Assembly: GCA_048262655.1 (NCBI GenBank)
Contig: JBLXEY010000001.1
Coordinates: 124,001 to 188,000, forward strand
DNA length: 64,000 nucleotides
DNA from: JABMNT01 sp048262655
Lineage (GTDB): Bacteria; Pseudomonadota; Alphaproteobacteria; Rhodospirillales; Casp-alpha2
Direction: 5' to 3'
The translations under genes were made by a program, and so were the position numbers. This document shows, piece after piece, positions 62,442 through 64,000 of the stretch. Every line of letters starts with the position of its first letter. The stretch's first letter is position 1. The notes under the pieces were generated by a model, which made no database searches, had not been told where the DNA came from, and saw only the letters and a list, made by a program, of their open reading frames with translations.

Positions 62442-63845
62442 CTATTCGCCGGCCAGTGCCAGCGCAGAGCGGACACGGCTGCATTTCAAAAGCCGTTCAA
62501 CGTTATCAATCGTCTCCAGCGCCAATAACCCATCCTTCAGCTCTCCTAATGCTGCGGGTTCAATATAAGGCTCTGACAGACCATTAAACTTTTCCATCAA
62601 CTCCTCATTGGATAGAAAGTTCTCAGGTTCGCCTTTTGGAATATCAATGAAAGCCTGATAGGTACCTTTTGATGTCTCGATCGAAACACTTCCAGCCATC
62701 GACCCTGGGAATATGGCCTCAACGTCATCGTCAATGCGGGTTTCGATCAGTTTACATAAAGCCAATGTCTCTGGGTTCTTTAAATGCTGATCATAATCAT
62801 CCCATTTAAGCCCCCCCGTCCGAAGCGCGACAGCCGCACAAAAAGGCATTGAGAATTGTCCATCGACGACACTTTTGGGTGCATGCTTTTGCGCCAAAGG
62901 CTCGGCAATAATTTTAGAGCCCGTGCGGGAAAGACCGACAATCACTTTATGTACATCGGCGACGTCGATATCTTGATCCCGCTTTAACTGGATGACCGCA
63001 TCCAGCGCAGCGTGCGAATAGCGGCAGGATGGATAAGGTTTAACAGCAACGTTAAGGGTCTCCCAATCGGACATCAGGCCTTCAAGTGCTCTTGTCGGTG
63101 TAGCAGCCGGTGCATAGGCATGAAAGAATCCTGCATCGCCTTCAAAGGCATCAACCGCGCCTTTAAAGCCTTCCTGCGCAAGAGTAGCAGCGATCAGACC
63201 ATTCATTGCCGCTTGGCCCACGTGAGACCGTTTGGTCCAGCCACCTTCATGTAAGAACTGCATAGAACCCGCCGATTGACTAAGCGCAATTCCAAAGGCG
63301 CTCGCCAGTTGCTGCGCATCCAGACCAAGAATTTTACCGGCGGCGGCGGCGGCGCCGAAAACGCCGCACGTCGCCGTTGGATGATAGCCTCGATTATAAT
63401 GATCTGTGGGCCCAAGCGCGAGGCTCAGTCGAATCTGGATCTCGTAACCTGCAACGATCGCCGCCACAAGTTCTTTGCCTGTTGCTCCAACCAGTTCTGC
63501 CGCAGCAAAAGCTGCTGGGGTGATCGGCGCCCCCGAATGAATAGAGCCAGCCGCATGGGTATCGTCAAAATCAAGCGAATGAGCAAGGGTCCCGTTTAGC
63601 ATCGCAGCGCCCGGTGCACTATACCCGGCGTCATCACCCAAAACCGTGCAATCGCCATGTGTATAGCCCAGACGATTAAGCATAGAGACGACACTTGCCG
63701 TCGATTCCGCATCATGCCGCGCACGAATAATATTTCCGGCTAAATCAACAATCAGTTGTTTGCTGCGTAAGGCTACATTATCGGGAAGGTCTTCATATTT
63801 AAGACGATCCGCAAACTCGGCTAACTTTTTTGTTATCTGCACCAT
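62442..63845 (-). CDS. MmgE/PrpD family protein
   Basis: A 467-aa MmgE/PrpD protein. ALRSKQLIVDLAGNIIRARH, then ALDFDDTHAAGSIHSGAP, then GYHPTATCGVFGAAAAAGKI are the family landmarks. The family contains 2-methylcitrate dehydratases but also itaconate/citrate-type enzymes, so the substrate is open. The ATG at 63845 is preceded by GGAGGAAGTG and starts the conserved N-terminus; a longer frame upstream overlaps the next gene and is rejected. It lies convergent to the dehalogenase. Confidence 0.92.
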   Translation of the reverse strand: MVQITKKLAEFADRLKYEDLPDNVALRSKQLIVDLAGNIIRARHDAESTASVVSMLNRLGYTHGDCTVLGDDAGYSAPGAAMLNGTLAHSLDFDDTHAAGSIHSGAPITPAAFAAAELVGATGKELVAAIVAGYEIQIRLSLALGPTDHYNRGYHPTATCGVFGAAAAAGKILGLDAQQLASAFGIALSQSAGSMQFLHEGGWTKRSHVGQAAMNGLIAATLAQEGFKGAVDAFEGDAGFFHAYAPAATPTRALEGLMSDWETLNVAVKPYPSCRYSHAALDAVIQLKRDQDIDVADVHKVIVGLSRTGSKIIAEPLAQKHAPKSVVDGQFSMPFCAAVALRTGGLKWDDYDQHLKNPETLALCKLIETRIDDDVEAIFPGSMAGSVSIETSKGTYQAFIDIPKGEPENFLSNEELMEKFNGLSEPYIEPAALGELKDGLLALETIDNVERLLKCSRVRSALALAGE

Positions 63846-63870
63846 CACTTCCTCCACAAATGAGTTCTGT

Positions 63871-64000
63871 TTACTCGGCGGCGTACTTCTTTTCGTCTTC
63901 ATAGTATTCCGGGAAACCGACAATTTCCTGAAGCTCTTTAAAACTGGCATTGACATCAATGTCGTGGCCATCATTAAGCGTCGCCAACACGCGGTTGGCA
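63871..64000 (-). CDS. C-terminus of an unidentified protein (cut by window edge)
   Basis: The last 43 codons of a gene on the minus strand, ending TAA at 63873-63871, 25 bp before the MmgE/PrpD start. The visible tail includes LNDGHDIDVNASFKELQEIV, then GFPEYYEDEKKYAAE. I do not recognise the family. The close spacing suggests the same operon as MmgE/PrpD. More sequence to the right is needed to identify it. Confidence 0.55.
   Translation of the reverse strand, partial: ANRVLATLNDGHDIDVNASFKELQEIVGFPEYYEDEKKYAAE

Overview
The window looks like a chromosomal segment of an alphaproteobacterium of moderate GC (about half GC by eye), possibly of the Rhodospirillales or a neighbouring order. The reasons are a complete, uninterrupted dcw cluster in the classical proteobacterial order, a meso-diaminopimelate-type MurE, an A-type RNase P RNA, an acdR-acdS pair, and catabolic genes (CaiB/BaiF CoA transferases, acyl-CoA dehydrogenases, a fused oxoprolinase) common in free-living alphaproteobacteria. 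The exact taxon cannot be fixed from the sequence alone.

Positions 1-18.2 kb (minus strand) hold the division and cell-wall cluster, transcribed mraZ-rsmH-ftsL-ftsI-murE-murF-mraY-murD-ftsW-murG-murC-murB-ddl-ftsQ-ftsA-ftsZ. FtsZ is cut by the left edge. Most junctions are 1-14 bp overlaps or gaps of 13 bp or less. The exceptions are ftsQ-ftsA (37 bp) and ftsA-ftsZ (113 bp, with two tandem hairpins). Five TGGGN boxes phased every 10 bp lie upstream of mraZ and are a probable MraZ operator.

Positions 18.5-31.3 kb are mixed housekeeping and accessory genes: a PD-(D/E)XK-like DUF2161 protein, an AhpD-like protein, a cobalamin riboswitch driving a solitary CbiM-like permease, a ferric reductase/DUF2946/PepSY membrane operon, divergent acdR/acdS, a DUF1801 gene, rnpB, a LysE exporter with a frameshifted 3' end, a peptidoglycan amidase, a TerB-DnaJ protein, a DUF3750 protein and a BASS-type transporter.

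Positions 31.3-46.6 kb carry an L2HGDH-like oxidase with a class II aldolase, a DUF898 plus M48 protease pair, a D-2-hydroxyacid dehydrogenase, a small Arg-rich ORF with a strong Shine-Dalgarno site, a MarR regulator with a palindromic operator divergent from a fused 5-oxoprolinase-like protein, a TolC-family protein, an aldehyde dehydrogenase, a small protein resembling adhesin N-terminal modules, an orphan OmpR-type response regulator, a candidate small RNA ending in a clear intrinsic terminator, and a glutathione S-transferase.

Positions 46.6-64 kb are catabolic. One three-gene run is MFS, acyl-CoA dehydrogenase and CaiB. A nine-gene minus-strand run contains MaoC, carbamoylase, acyl-CoA dehydrogenase, CaiB, a cysteine-dioxygenase-like cupin, a four-domain rhodanese, an isocitrate/isopropylmalate dehydrogenase-type enzyme, a class V aminotransferase and an RraA-like protein. 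The second run combines thiol oxidation and sulfur-transfer genes with CoA-thioester chemistry, which suggests degradation of a sulfur-containing carboxylic or amino acid. A DUF1194 secreted protein is coupled to a very probable fluoroacetate dehalogenase, followed by an MmgE/PrpD protein and the C-terminus of an unidentified gene at the right edge. I saw no tRNA, rRNA, insertion sequence, prophage or CRISPR array.
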